The translations under genes and the position numbers were made by a program. The notes under the pieces were generated by a model. The model was not told the origin of the DNA. It made no database searches and saw nothing but the letters and a program-made list of their open reading frames with translations. Of a stretch of 64,000 nt of DNA, positions 24,540-37,524 are shown piece by piece (positions within the stretch are counted from its first letter, which is position 1; every line of letters starts with the position of its first letter). This DNA comes from Bisporella sp. PMI_857 (lineage: Eukaryota > Ascomycota > Leotiomycetes > Helotiales > Helotiaceae): assembly GCA_021307315.1 (NCBI GenBank), contig JAJSPD010000095.1, forward strand, positions 62,001-126,000, written 5' to 3'.

Positions 24540-26363
24540 TGATGCTTAAAGAGCGGAGGGTTAGAACCAAATTAGGTATAGGACGAGTAAAGATTTATTG
24601 TCAAGATAATTTGATGTTTTGAAAGGGAAGGGAAGGGGTACACAATATATAGGAAAAGATCATTTGAATTCGAGCCAAGTAGACATTCGAATTCTAATAG
24701 AAACTAGAGTATTTAACCATAAGTTAGTGCGTTGTGATTTGAACTGGAAGTTTAACCTTATCTTGCTGTTCGTTAAAAAGATAGCATCTAGTTCAAATCA
24801 AAATGGAGTTTCTATTTTTACCCTAGATCTGGATAGAAACGGTGCGTATACCAGTGAAGGAACTAGCATTATCGCGATATATTGACCCCTAAAATCGAAT
24901 ACTATCCCCACGCAATATGAGATTTCAAATAGCTATACGTATCGCGGCAAAATTTGCAAATCTTATATTATATCATAGTATACTATACTATACTATACTA
25001 TAATACTAAACTTAAATGAAGCTATTCTCAATTAGTAATATGGCAAAAGTATAGCTTTTTAAAAAAAAATAGTTTCATTTTCACTTGTTTTAACTTTTCA
25101 GTGGCGTTTTAACCTGGCTTACTAGCTTTGGCAAAATGCTTAGTATATTACCAATATAATATAAAATCAAATTTTCATACTAATACTAGCGCAAAATATT
25201 CCATGGCAACTCTGCTTTGCGACTTGCATGTGAATGGATTTTCGACTTGGTTTGGTTGCACTTCATATATTCATAAGTTGCTATGAGATTAAATTTTCGA
25301 TAGAGAAGTGCCATGGGTGAAAGCGGTGGTGGTGAAATCAAATTCTGAGAAATTGTTGAGGCAAGGAATGAACTTTAAGGTGAGAAACTATACGAACATT
25401 TAAATTCAGAGTAACTGCATTAGACAGCCGTTTTCATTTCTCGCTCTATTTTGCGACCTCAGCAAGCAGCCACTGCATCTTTGGCTAGTCGCTAAGTCAC
25501 CAACTTCGCCACTACAAATTTAGTGATTGACTGCTAACCTTTTAAACCAAAACTGACATTCCTCCCACGCCGTAATGGACCGCGTCGTACAAGACTACCT
25601 AATTAATCTGCTTCCAAATTCAAATTTAAATAATTAAGAATTTTCAGAGCGCCCTTGGATCTAGTGAGCTATAGGAATATTAATGTAAAGCTGCTTCGGG
25701 TAAAGAAAATCCTCACCAAAAGCGTACCATCATTTGGGAAAGTCGCCTTTTCGCAGAAGCATTAGAAAAGTCGGCAATAACAATTGCCCCTGAGTCATTC
25801 TTGCTTCCACTTGAACATATACGTCATCAAAAGGCTGTTCAACACCGCAATATTCCAACAGGCAAACCCAAACGCTCCTTGAAACTCATGCTCGAAGAAT
25901 GTCTATAGCCCTGCCGCTACTCCACTCAAAAGCAGGACAATAAAGTTCGCTTTGGATAATACTGCAAAATCTGGGCCTTCGCCAATGTGAATCCCCTAGC
26001 CAAAGGTAGCCGGAGCTGCTGATTTAAGAAGGCTCGTCTCGAGTTTACGAGGGAATCGCTGCATCCAGAAAAGCGTGCTAGGACCCTCGCTGCACTGAAG
26101 GTAGTGGAGAAATAGGTCTTCTGCAATTGGCGTGTCTCCGTCTAATGGACATGGGTCGTATATCTATTTCTTGGCGTCGACTTCGCTTTTCGGTAGTAAA
26201 GCCATAGGTTTTTGTAGAATTCCTACTCTGTGTTGATTCTCAAGAGAGAACTATGCACTGTAAGCGCTTTCTTGACACACAAAGATAGACTCACGCGGAC
26301 AAAAGAGACCGCTGCGGGCTTTAATAGCCAAAACTTGGAACGAAATCCTTGCAGACGGAGGTA
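24540..26363. other. AT-rich gene-free DNA
   Basis: High AT content, the TATAC microsatellite and no coding-like frame. The composition differs clearly from the flanking genes and is compatible with mutated repeat DNA. Confidence 0.5.
24976..25002. repeat. (TATAC)n microsatellite
   Basis: About five imperfect copies of TATAC within a very AT-rich stretch. Confidence 0.85.
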
Positions 26364-26687
26364 CTATTCTTTCAGAGCTCGGAAAGGCGCTCCACCAGTC
26401 GAGATATTTGCAACGTCGATTTCTGCCAAACTCTTTAAATGCGGCTCAGTGTTGACGCATAATTCGAAAAACGAAGGACCCAACCGTTGCCCGAACCCGC
26501 TGAAGGCGTATGCGAAAGGTAGGTCAGGATTAGGTTGCTTATGGCCTGAGTTGCCTGACTCGGGATATCGGAAGAACTTGAGCGTGAAAGATGCATGGTT
26601 GGTGGCAAAGTCAAAGTACTCGTCAAAGCTTGCGATACGGTACTTTGTGAGTTTCCGTCCACTATATATTTTAGTATCGCAGCATAT
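26364..26687 (-). other. Open frame without a start, coding-like, family unknown
   Basis: Minus-strand codons from 26687 down to the TAG at 26364-26366 are open for 107 residues with no Met near the beginning. The text includes SGRKLTKYRIASFDEYFDFA, FTLKFFRYPESG, LPFAYAFSGFGQRLGPSFFE and LKSLAEIDVANISTGGAPFR. The balanced composition, aromatic clusters and lack of stops look like a true exon or a relic exon. A possible acceptor (ATATATAG, 26667-26674) precedes it, and a different frame just upstream is open from a better acceptor (TTTGCAG at about 26731-26737). No upstream starting exon was resolved, so it could be the last exon of a spliced gene or a broken gene. The family was not recognised. 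Confidence 0.35.
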
Positions 26688-26911
26688 TTATTCAGCATGG
26701 TGAGTAACTTGGTGTTGAAGTCTGCAAACAGATAATGTCCACAAGCCTATCAACACTTAGAACTATCATAAACTGGTCAAGGATATTATATACTTACACA
26801 TGCTCATTCAATCCGTGAGTGATTTTTAGTAGTGGGATTTCTCTTCGACCTTGCCCGCCAATTCTAAAGTATAAGTGACAGACGTGATACGCATTGTGGA
26901 CTCATAGCAAC

Positions 26912-28570
26912 CTAGAGCTTCAATGATAACATAGCATCTTCAAGCTTTCCATGCTTGCGTTCCCCACTTTCTGAACAGACCTCTTTGTTGACAAGCGTCG
27001 GTAGTTGTCCTTTGTATTCAACTGATTCTAGGGAATGTTGTTCAATGGTTACATTATGCGAGTCTCCCTTTGACACACTGCTAAGATTATATCTTTGCGG
27101 ACTCAGTGTTACCTCGTTTGGGTGAGGCATATCGAATGCCGCATTCGATGTGAATTGCACACCGCAGATAGATGGCGACCCGAATTGTAGGTAATCTACC
27201 GCTGGCTTTGGACATCGCATAGGATTTGGTACACTGTAATCTTCTGCGGCCGATTCTTCTTCTCTCACCTCATCTACACAATTAGATCCAATGTTCAATC
27301 AAAGACGAGGCGATTTGTCACTGTCCAGAGGGTTTGCTAGGTTGAATGATCTTACAGACTCAGTAAGCTGCTTTTTAAGTTCAGAGTAGGCCATCGAAGA
27401 GAGTAGGTATAATTTGATTTTCTCTAAAGTAGGAAGGTATGGCTGCTCATTATTGCTAAGGCCACTATCACTATAGATTCTCGGTTCATCATCGGGAATA
27501 GCTTCTTCCGCAGCTAGATAAAATTCCAGAAACCTTTCAAGCGCAAGTTGTGACAGTATTTGCTTTTGAAGGTCATCCAAGTAGTGTACAGACCCTTCTT
27601 CAGCAAGCTCGAGACGCTTTCTGACTAGTATGATTATATATGCCCTGTAATTACTGACAAGGTGTGTTGCGCTTCTTTCCAAGTCGTTTCGTGCTTCTCT
27701 CCGAAGACTGAATGCGAATTTTTTGAGAATGCGACGTAAACCCCGCTCGAAGCGGTCGAGGCCGAAGTTATAGCCATCTATAATTAAGCCGCAAACCAAA
27801 TTGTCTTTAACGAGCATCTCCGCCAGCTCTTCAGCAGCTTCTTCAGTAGCTCCTCCGGCCGCAGCTGGATTAACAGAGGACATTGTGTTCATGGTAGCTA
27901 AACTTCGACTGGAAGCCACAGATTCAGACTTCCACTTGCCAGTCTCACGATTTTGTTCACCCTCATCAGGAATTAGTCTGTGCGCTTTTGATACCATACT
28001 AGAATATTCGCTATCTTTTGAGAAAGACGTTTTGGCGTCCGTATTGTCGTCACTTTTCTGAGGAGTGTTAGGCGATTTAAGGACTTTTTTATCTGATGGT
28101 GAGATCACTTCAGGACCTTGAGGCACTGCAAGATGTGTGGAATGTCTGCCAATAGGTTTATGAGGATGCTCATCTTTCATACAAGTTTTCTCGAGGAGGT
28201 GCGTCCACTTCCCACTTGCTGCAGCATGGCTATGCTTCAAATGCTGTCCAAAGTGGTCCACTCTGAAGAATTTTCTTGTATGATCGCATTCTTCAAACCT
28301 GTGCATTTCTCGAAGATGACCTATCCGCGTTTCCCAGTCTCGCTGTGTTGCTATTGGGACTGTGGGTCCTGGCTCCGAGTGAGGAAAGTCTTCCCCGCAA
28401 TATCCGCAGGTATCTGCTTCATCTAGTCGTGTGGAAGAACTGTGAAATTCTGCTGCATAACTCAAGAGCATCGAGCAAGACCATGAATGATGACAGAGGT
28501 GAAGAGAATTCTGATGGTGCTCGGCTTTGTTCTTGCTTCCGAAACTTTTGTGGCAATAAGCACATAAATA
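26912..28570 (-). CDS. C2H2 zinc-finger protein (5' exon unresolved)
   Basis: The minus-strand frame is open from 28570 to a TGA at 27299-27301 and continues in the same frame to the stop at 26912. A 48-bp intron at 27321-27274 (GTGACA..TGTGTAG) would remove the TGA and keep the frame, giving NPLDNEVREEE. The N-terminal part has a classical C2H2 finger (CAYCHKSFGSKNKAEHHQ, then His), a second Cys pair (CGYCGEDFP) followed by GHLREMH, and a third Cys/His group (CDHTRKFFRVDHFGQHLKHS). This layout is common in fungal C2H2 regulatory proteins. The central part (about residues 220-350) is helical and carries no enzyme motif. A TAA stop lies about 18 codons upstream of 28570, and CAG acceptors near 28571 and 28578 suggest a first exon that I could not place. 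Confidence 0.72.
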
Positions 28571-29781
28571 CTGTAAGCTGTATACTTGTTAATAAATATT
28601 ACTAGACTCGGTCAAAACACAATAAGAATCAGAGCTAAGAGTTACCAATAATATTTTCCGCTCTATCACAGGTACCGGAACATATTCAAGCAATATATTT
28701 TATAATTATTATTTTTACAAACGTTTTCAAACACTTGTCAATCTTCCAAGGCCAAATTACTTGTAGAAGGTGGGAGTCACAAATGGGAATAATTGGCTGT
28801 GAAGTATAAAGAAGCAACAACAATTTTCTTAGAATTAAATAAGTATTCAACACAATGCATCGCCTAGCCAAGATCCGAAAGCTAGACAGCTAAATAGCCA
28901 AAGCTCATGAGGCTGGAAACCTGCAGCTTAACAGCATTAGAAGCACTATATCTTTTTATCAATACTCCTCGTGTGCCATTAACCCATTGACATTGGTCTC
29001 TGCCGAATGAATACCATGGGTTCTGAGCTTATATATTCTAAGCATCACCATTTGCTTGACTTAGACAGCAAAGAATTATATATTCACTCTTTCACTTGAC
29101 AATTGTATGGCTGAATACTTTTGCCTGTCTATCATTCATTGGTATCGAAAGAAAATGTGTATATAAGAAGCCAACTCTCTAATTTGGTACTACATATGCT
29201 AAACAAAGAAAATATGGAGGAGCAGAGAAGTCAACGGAGTTGGTTATCATGGTCTGAAGTTGAGACTGGGAATACCATGCGAAACTTAGAGCCTTCACCC
29301 CCAAAAACTTCCATCCCACATGGGGGTTGAAATATAGATGTTCTATTCTGCGCAGGTTCGTAAGCGAAAGTGCAATAGTATATAGCAACAAGAGGGATAT
29401 GACAACAAGCGTATCCAAACAAAAGTAGACCTCCAGCTAAGAATGTAAACGTGCCTCCTATATTAAACTCAACCAACCTATTCATAAATTTAACATCCGA
29501 ATTCTGTTCAGGGCTCCTATTATTGTCTTTGTACTGGCGGAGAGAGGCAATATTAAAATGCATCTATACAGCTCAGAAGAAATTTGTCTCAAACATTGCT
29601 TAACCTGAGGTTGTATTCTTCTGCTCATCTCTTGCATTTGCAGGCTGAATCAGTCTAAAAATTGCTTTGCATACATACTCTCTTCTCCCCTAGAATTGAA
29701 TTTAACTAGAACCATTTGCCTATACCCCATCCTAAGGATAGCACCGGACAACCATGGGTGAAGTTATAAGCGGACCAGAAC
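28571..29781. other. Intergenic; one weak membrane-protein-like frame
   Basis: The 5' exon of the zinc-finger gene should lie here. A minus-strand frame at 29231-29563 contains a hydrophobic segment (FTFLAGGLLLFGYACCHIPL) but has no homology I recognise; it may be a relic or chance. Confidence 0.4.
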
Positions 29782-31408
29782 CTATCCTGATGCGAGGGAA
29801 ATCTTGCTTAGGCTTTCCCCCGTCTTTAATGTCCAATCCCCGGCCCAGTCTTCACGCCTCATTACATCAATCTCTATGTCCTCTTTAGGATTCAGCAACA
29901 CAGACAGCTGACTATAGTCTAGAGGTGCATTGAGGCCCCATATACCACTGCTCGGTCGTAAGTCTGCTCTAACAGCCAATAGTGCCACAGTTATCAATAT
30001 TTCAGTTGCAGCAAACTGTCTCGCTGGGCACAAATGTGGTGGTGCGCCCCATGCTAGGAACGCGCTGGGAGGTATTGCAGGCCTGTGGGGGCCTTTCTCG
30101 GGGACAAAGCGATAGGGATCAAACTCGGAAGATGTATGGCCCCATATCTCGCTGTCGTAGTGGACTGGTCTACCCGGAATTTGGACATAGGCTCCTCGTT
30201 TCAGAAGATATTGGCTATCCAGGAGGGTATCCTCTAAGACTGTGCGGATATTGGCATGGTTATGCCGCATTCGCTGAGTCTCTTCGAACATGGACAGCAA
30301 TAAAGGACATCGGGATTTGATTGCAGCAACATCTAGAATGAAACCTTCCTTTTTCGATCCACTGACAGCCCCACTAATTACTTCTTCTCTGATGTTGACC
30401 AGAAGCTCTTGACGCGCGAAGAGCTCACAGATAGTCCAGTACAGTGTTGATGTTGTATTGGGAAAAGTCGCGATTGAGAAAGCGGTCTCTTGCTTGATCA
30501 CGTCTTCTTCTTCGTATCCCATTTCTCTCATGAAGCGAACGCGCTCTTTGGAAACCTGCGCCACATCTTGGGGACATCTGCCGAAGTATTGACGGAAAGA
30601 CTCAAATACTTTTTCACGAGCGGCATAGCCCGGGCCACCGAGTATGTCGAGACCGCCGAAATGTATTGAGGCATACGAATTCCATGTCCTGCGCGGCAAC
30701 TTAGAGAGCAATGTAGCTCATATGAAGCGATACACTCACCAGAAAGCCTCTGCAATTGACGGGTCAGTATAAGGATGGTTTGCTCCGTATATACCGCAAC
30801 TTGATGCCTGAACAGTTGTGTGTCGCGCCCACTTCATAAGCTTAATCTGTTTCGGTGATTTGGTCCCAGCGTTCAAGAGCTCATACAAATCAATGAGAAG
30901 TCGGTCTCCCATTCTCAAATTCTGCTCGTCAAGATACGGGCCTGGCAGGAGAGCATCAACTATAACGCTGCGGAATCCATCCAGCTTCTTACCAACAAAG
31001 AGACTCTGTGCGTGATTGCTGGCATTACCAAGCTTTACGGCGGCGAGCTGAACGAACGGCTTGAAGGAGATCGTTTTCGAGCTCTTTTGGATTAAGGGAA
31101 TCAGTCGACGTGAGTTGGAAACATAAATTTTGAAGCTGAAGATGCCCAGCGTGTACATTTCTGAATCCGTACGTTTGCTACTGTCGGGTCATCCAAATTG
31201 ATCAGCATTCTACAGTAGTTGTAGCTAACCTGGTCTTGTTATAATAAGCTGTCCCATAAGTAACCAGTCCAAGAAGGTGACCTATCAGAGGCACTCGAGG
31301 CCGTACTCGCGGTGGCTCCTTGGAATCATCCCGAAGACTCAAAAGGAACTCAACAGCATAGGCTAAGAGGACGACGCTCGCAAAACCGTAAACTATCTCG
31401 CGCAACAT
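29782..31408 (-). CDS. Cytochrome P450 monooxygenase (CYP7/CYP8-like fungal group)
   Basis: Three exons on the minus strand: 31408-31230, 31180-30740 and 30688-29782, with introns of 49 and 51 bp. The product is 508 aa. Residues 1-25 are a membrane anchor (YGFASVVLLAYAVEFLLSL) followed by a proline-rich hinge (PPRVRPRVPLIGHLLG). The splice restores NKTSSKRTDSEMYTLGIFSF. The ExxR motif of helix K is ETQR at about 343-346. The heme-binding loop is FLAWGAPPHLCPARQFAATE with the Cys ligand near 427. The usual Phe-Gly-x-Gly start of the loop is replaced by Leu-Ala-Trp-Gly, as in the oxysterol-hydroxylase/prostacyclin-synthase-like fungal P450s. The gene is intact, likely in the ER membrane, and needs a P450 reductase. 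There is no neighbouring biosynthetic gene, so the substrate is unknown. A TATA-like stretch lies about 45 bp upstream of the start. Confidence 0.92.
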
Positions 31409-32762
31409 ATTTCAACGGAAGGCGTTACATTGAAAATAAGAAGCGAACCCAACGACTATAAATATAAAAAATTGTTGCTTTAGCCATATATGAATCTTTG
31501 GGTATTAATTACATGGCTTGATTGTATCTCGGCCAAGTTTACGATACTTCATACGATTGGCTAATTTGTCCGACCCTGTTCACCAGTAACCATGATGAAG
31601 AGTATTCTATGGACAAGGTTTCAGATGACAACCACATCTGTATTACAGTAGTGTCTGCAAGGAATTTTGCTCTTAAAGGCCATATCTAGATATGGAAACT
31701 AAGTATCTCCGGATATGCACGTGATGCCCCATAAGATCTTGCAGCGTATCGCTGAACTTCGAAGAAGGACTTATTGATTTTCGTATATAGTATCTGCGGT
31801 GCTCAGAAGAAGCACCTCAAGGGTCAAGCCACACGTTTAGATCATGATGTAAGTCTAATCCCAAGCTTCTCGTTTCTGAGCGAAAGTAAACATGCTAGTA
31901 CGTGTAATAACCGAGTACAATTTATATTCCTCCTTATACGACTTACAGCTTCATTTCGGTTGCCACCACTTTAGCGTGAATATCCTTTGGTAGGCTTTGT
32001 GGCTTCGAATTCGGGTGTGAAGACTAGGATTCACATACAGATTCTCTATGCTTAACAGTTTACGAATTGCTTTACAATCAACCAAAACGAACAAATATCG
32101 TACGAGCAAGGTTCAAACATTTATATAAGTATGTCTGAAAACACCGAATCAGCAAGAAAGATACTTTCCACCAATCTATTTGAGAAAGTATGGATCAAGG
32201 CAGTCCAGAAGGAGTACCATTTTGATTAGACCGGAGAGAATCCAATGACACACAGCGTCCCATAAATACGGAGCTGAAGCGAATTAATGATTTAAGAAGT
32301 TTCAGACTAGTCAACACCACATTGAGAGTCATGGCAACGTATTGTGCTACAACAATTATGGTACTGGCGGCAGCCAAATGTAGCTGTAAAAGAACAGCCT
32401 TGGCTAAATTGAATTTATGTGTAGCCCGTGAAGAAGCTTGCGCTAACTTTTGCAAAAAATATATTGCATGTCAGGAAATGGGTGTGTGAGTACGGCTTTT
32501 AAGAAACTAGATTCCACCCGACGTACTGCCTCTCGGCGAGTGAGATCCCAACTGAAGAGCACTTATGCTTTGTGGAGCAGGCCATACACAGTCCAAGCTG
32601 AGCAATTAAACATTATGATTGGGTATCAAGGACTTGCTACGTTTCCTATCTGGAAGCTATTATAGCAATGCTCATCAATATACACATCTCCCTGCTCCTT
32701 CCCATCAGAATCCACAGAGCACATGAAAACTTACCACGCCATGATATATGTTCTCAAAGGAT
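31409..32762. other. Intergenic, no supported gene
   Basis: Upstream of the P450 and downstream of the EBP-like gene. Short frames (32195-32455 minus, 32668-33042 plus) have no motifs, and the latter is antisense to the EBP-like gene. Confidence 0.5.
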
Positions 32763-33666
<904 letters not shown>

Positions 33667-36600
33667 TTTGGAGGTAGGGGGAGGTAGGGACAGTAGCGTG
33701 TTGTTAAGGAATGTTGTGCAAAGTCGGGTTGTACAAAACGAAGTAGGAGAGGCTCAGGTGGATTTAGGGGTTCGAGACTTCCCATCTTGGCGCGTGTTTT
33801 TATGATGTGGCAGTGCAAACTGATGTGGCTGGTGAGGTACTTTGCTTGCATTGATGTGAGCCCGATGGCATCAATATATATTGTTTGACTGTTGACAAGA
33901 TTGCGTGTTGAGGTAGAGGAATGGGCTTAATAATTGTATAAATATGACCCCCTGTTCAAAAATCAATGGCATAAAACGCTTTACGAACAACTACCTCCTG
34001 ATTCGAGGAGACATGTCTGCACGTCTGGTACTCTATCTATCATAATCGACTTCGTACTGTATTTGACGCCTTATTTTCAAGGGGCAGAATAAATTTTCAC
34101 ACTTCTGATGTTGTCAAAATGGATATGTTTTCATTTCATTTTTGAATGACTACTTCTGTTTTGTCAGTATGTTATAAACTGCTGTCAATTTCACCACTCT
34201 CATACAGCGCGAATATGAAATTTCTAAGTATAGAAAAAAGTGTTCTACGGCAAGTTATACATTTTCTTTTAGACCTGCTCATACATGCACTGGTAGCTTT
34301 ATTCCTCTGGTTAGTGGTATTTTATAAAGAATGATAGTGATCGCTTTTATACGATACATAAGTAGAATACAAAACCTGTCTGTGAGCAGCTACACTGGAT
34401 AGCATTCCAAAATCGATTTATGACTTAGTCTATTGATGGATGTATTTTGCCAGAAATCGTTGCTTGTTTCAATACTCAAGCTTATAAATATACCCTTTTT
34501 ACACCATTTAGCATGCAGCAAAGAATAAGTCTAGGTACCAAGGAACAGGCTGAAAGCATGATAAGTTCCACGCCTGTATTTTATTTAGATATTGCATGTT
34601 CAATTCACAATTATATGGGAATACTTAAAGCTGTACGTTTGGGGAAAGTATAACATTGGGATGTGTAAAGCATACTGAGTAATTCAAATGTTGCTGTGGG
34701 TTGAACTATTGCTGTCTTGGCTTATTTCTCTGCTACTATATGAACTGAATTTTATGTACCAAAAGGATGGCTTACATACCTCGGCTTTGTGAAGATCAAA
34801 CTAAAATTTTATTATACAAATATCTACTTCTCTTCTTGCTTTTTACCAATCTTTGTAGAACTTTTCTTTTAAACCCATGTTCCGGAATCATTCTAGTAAG
34901 TGTGCACAACTCCTTTTTGCCTCTTATATTTCCGCTACAGCTAGCATCCAGTTATAACAAACACCTGGAACTCATCATTAATCTTTGATTATATTTTTCA
35001 CCAGACGTAGGAGAATTCGGGCAGCAATTCCTCCAACATTTAAAAAGTATATGCTCCCTCTTGCCATTGAGATTTCTATTCCTCTTTGGCTTAGTATCCT
35101 TAATAGACACGTTTTGTTGCGCACTATTGCAGCTTAGGGGTACACAATCGTGACGTACGTAACTTGACAGAATACAACAGCAATTAGAATATTTAGACAC
35201 AAGTTTTTTTTGCGTAGAAATGGTTACACAATAACCATAGGCCTTTACCTAGAAGAACTAGTCAGGCTATTTAAACGCGTAGTGACTTGAAATGTTGCCG
35301 TGATTTTGATTGCCGCTAACTCTAGAATGCTTTTATATAAGGGTTAATCTAACAAGGGAACGCACAAGAGAGCTATAGCTTACATGCAAGGCCCTACTTG
35401 GAACATTATGTTTTAAATTTTATTATTAACATATGTAGGTTAACTATTCAGCAGGTCCTTAGAACGAAAGTACCTCCTAATGTATATTTCCAGTTTTGGT
35501 TTGTTCCAATATCTTGCACTTATCAGGCACAAACCTAGCCTTTATTTTTGGCTTGAAAAGTTCAGCATCTATTTCTTCCCAGTTTAAACTTAACATACAC
35601 CCAAATGGTGAATCAAGCACCTGTTTTACCCTACAAAACCTCATATTTCCACAACCTTTCTCCTTCGCCCCTTGTACCAGGTATAAATATGCGCCATTCA
35701 GCATCATAAAAAATTAACCAAGAATCCAGGTCTGCAAACCTATCATGTGTGAATGGCAAAGTAGGAGAAGCGTAGTGGGTGGCTTAGGATCTTATCTCAC
35801 ACCTTAAGCCATAGCGATACAGGCTACAACATATAACCGTATATACTATACCTAAGCTAAAAATAAACAAGCAAATACAAGCCAGTTCTCACAAAATATA
35901 TTGCTGCCAAAGCATGCAACATTGCCCACAATGCTATTTCCATCACAACTAGGCAAAAGAGCCCATAGCTTCAACCTTCAAGCTCAACTTGCTTCTCCCA
36001 CATCACACACACACTCCAACAAATCAACAACCCATACACATGCGCCTCAGATCGCCAAATCGCAAGCATCCGCTTGAGCAAGAACTACTTGAGCGAGAGG
36101 ATCCCCTGATTTACCACAAACCCCAAAAACAACCCACCACCACCTGGCTCCCCCGTAATACACCCCACCCATCCAACCTCCTCGCCTTGCCAAATTTACC
36201 TTATGCCTCGCGTTTTACATGTATTTGCATTTCCAACATTCGCTCATTCACCCGCGCGCGCCCAAATCACAACAACCAAACCAAGCGGTGTTGCACCCAG
36301 CTTCATCATCGTCAATTGTGGAAAAAGAAAGTAAAATTTGGAAAAATTTAGGGAGTTTTTTTTTTTTGGGGGGGGGGGGGGGGGTTTCTTATAAATTAAC
36401 TACTATCTCCGCAAAGCCGTGAGAAGATAGGGACAGGCGCAAAGGCCACATGGGACTCAGATGATCTGGGAGAGGAGGGGGAGTGGGCATGCATGCATGT
36501 TTGACCTGCTGCCAGGACGCGAGACGAGAAGCTTCGCGGACGATGGTGTATGCGCGCAGGAAGGGTATATTCTTCGCCTGGTATGGGTGGCGAGCGAGGT

Positions 36601-37074
36601 TTGGCCTGTCTGCTGCTGTGGGGTTGTTGTTGGGTCTTTTGTCGTTGATGGTTTTGCATTATGGCTGGGAAATTAAGTATGGGATGTGAATGAACTGTTT
36701 CTATTCTCTGCTGGAGATGGAAAGACACCTGTGCAACATATTGATTATTTGTAGATGCGTGAACTAGGTGGTATCATACATATCATTGTGGTGGGTGCTA
36801 AATTGTCGTCATTTTGTGAGAGCGGTGCTCATCTAGGTCTTATCTTATGTGATATAGCAGATATTTATATGGATGTTGAAAATGCAACAATGCAGAAAAC
36901 TTGCCACATCACAGAAACGTAGCAGCAGGAAAGCAATCTGGGTTGGGTAAAGCGGTCAATTGCAATGCTATCGGGTATTTAACTATATATCATTGTTGTG
37001 TCATAACCATGTAGTTCCATCGACGCCATCCCAAAAAACCATGTATCCTCCCATAGTATCACAAAAGAGCAAGT
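33667..37074. other. AT-rich gene-free region
   Basis: More than 3 kb with no supportable gene. The frames near 35989-36351 and 36396-36728 are in low-complexity or C/A-rich DNA and are not convincing. It contains the T12-G17 homopolymer. Confidence 0.5.
36356..36384. repeat. Adjacent homopolymers, 12 T then 17 G
   Basis: Direct reading gives 12 T (36356-36367) followed by 17 G (36368-36384). Such a run is rare and is prone to sequencing and assembly error. Confidence 0.9.
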
Positions 37075-37408
37075 CTAGTGCTTGGCGGCCTCTGTATTGT
37101 ATATTAGTGATGCGCCTCACCAGGAGGAAGAAGAGGTGAACATACCCTTGTGGACATCAGCCTTGGTGTCGTGGGAACTCTCGCTGAGCTTGTCTCCGAT
37201 GGCATCCTTGCCAGCGGTCAAGCGGGTTGAGGCGTCGGCGTTGCTGTCCTTGGCCACATTCTTGTTGGTCTCCTTGGAGGCGGTATCAACGGCACCTTGG
37301 ACGGTCTCGGAGACCTGTGAACTGTTAGCTACCAATATTTCGTCATGGCATGGAGGAGACAGGGAGCAAGCATACGTAGTTGGCTGCGTTCTTGATGGTG
37401 TCTGCCAT
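37075..37408 (-). CDS. grg-1: Glucose-repressible stress protein Grg1/CCG-1 type
   Basis: Three exons on the minus strand: 37408-37376 (11 codons, MADTIKNAANY), 37314-37146 and 37091-37075, with introns of 61 and 54 bp. Joined, they encode 72 aa. The main exon gives VSETVQGAVDTASKETNKNV, ADASTRLTAGKDAIGDKLSE and HDTKADVHKEAAKH, the classic small hydrophilic, lysine- and alanine-rich sequence of Neurospora GRG-1/CCG-1. Family members are induced by glucose depletion, light or the clock, and are thought to be disordered stress proteins in the cytoplasm. Both tiny terminal exons were placed by frame and by the conserved ends. Confidence 0.92.
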
Positions 37409-37512
37409 TGTGAATGATTGTGGTTTGTTTGTTTGGCTTGCGTGTGTGTATAAGTGTTATGATTGTGAGGTAGTGTATTGATAGTGATGGAAGTGATGAG
37501 GAGGAAGCAGTT

Positions 37513-37524
37513 CTTATATATAAG
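37513..37524 (-). promoter_or_regulatory. TATA box of the Grg1-type gene
   Basis: The palindrome CTTATATATAAG lies about 105-116 bp upstream of the ATG at 37408. The leader that follows is CA-rich, as in strongly expressed fungal genes. Confidence 0.55.

Noticed and set aside
29231..29563. Minus-strand frame with one hydrophobic segment
   Set aside because: Could be a small membrane protein, but no start context or homology supports it.
36396..36728. 110-codon minus-strand frame beside the T12-G17 run
   Set aside because: Low-complexity, Pro/Ser/His/Gln-rich text next to a homopolymer; also contradicted by open plus-strand frames in the same place.
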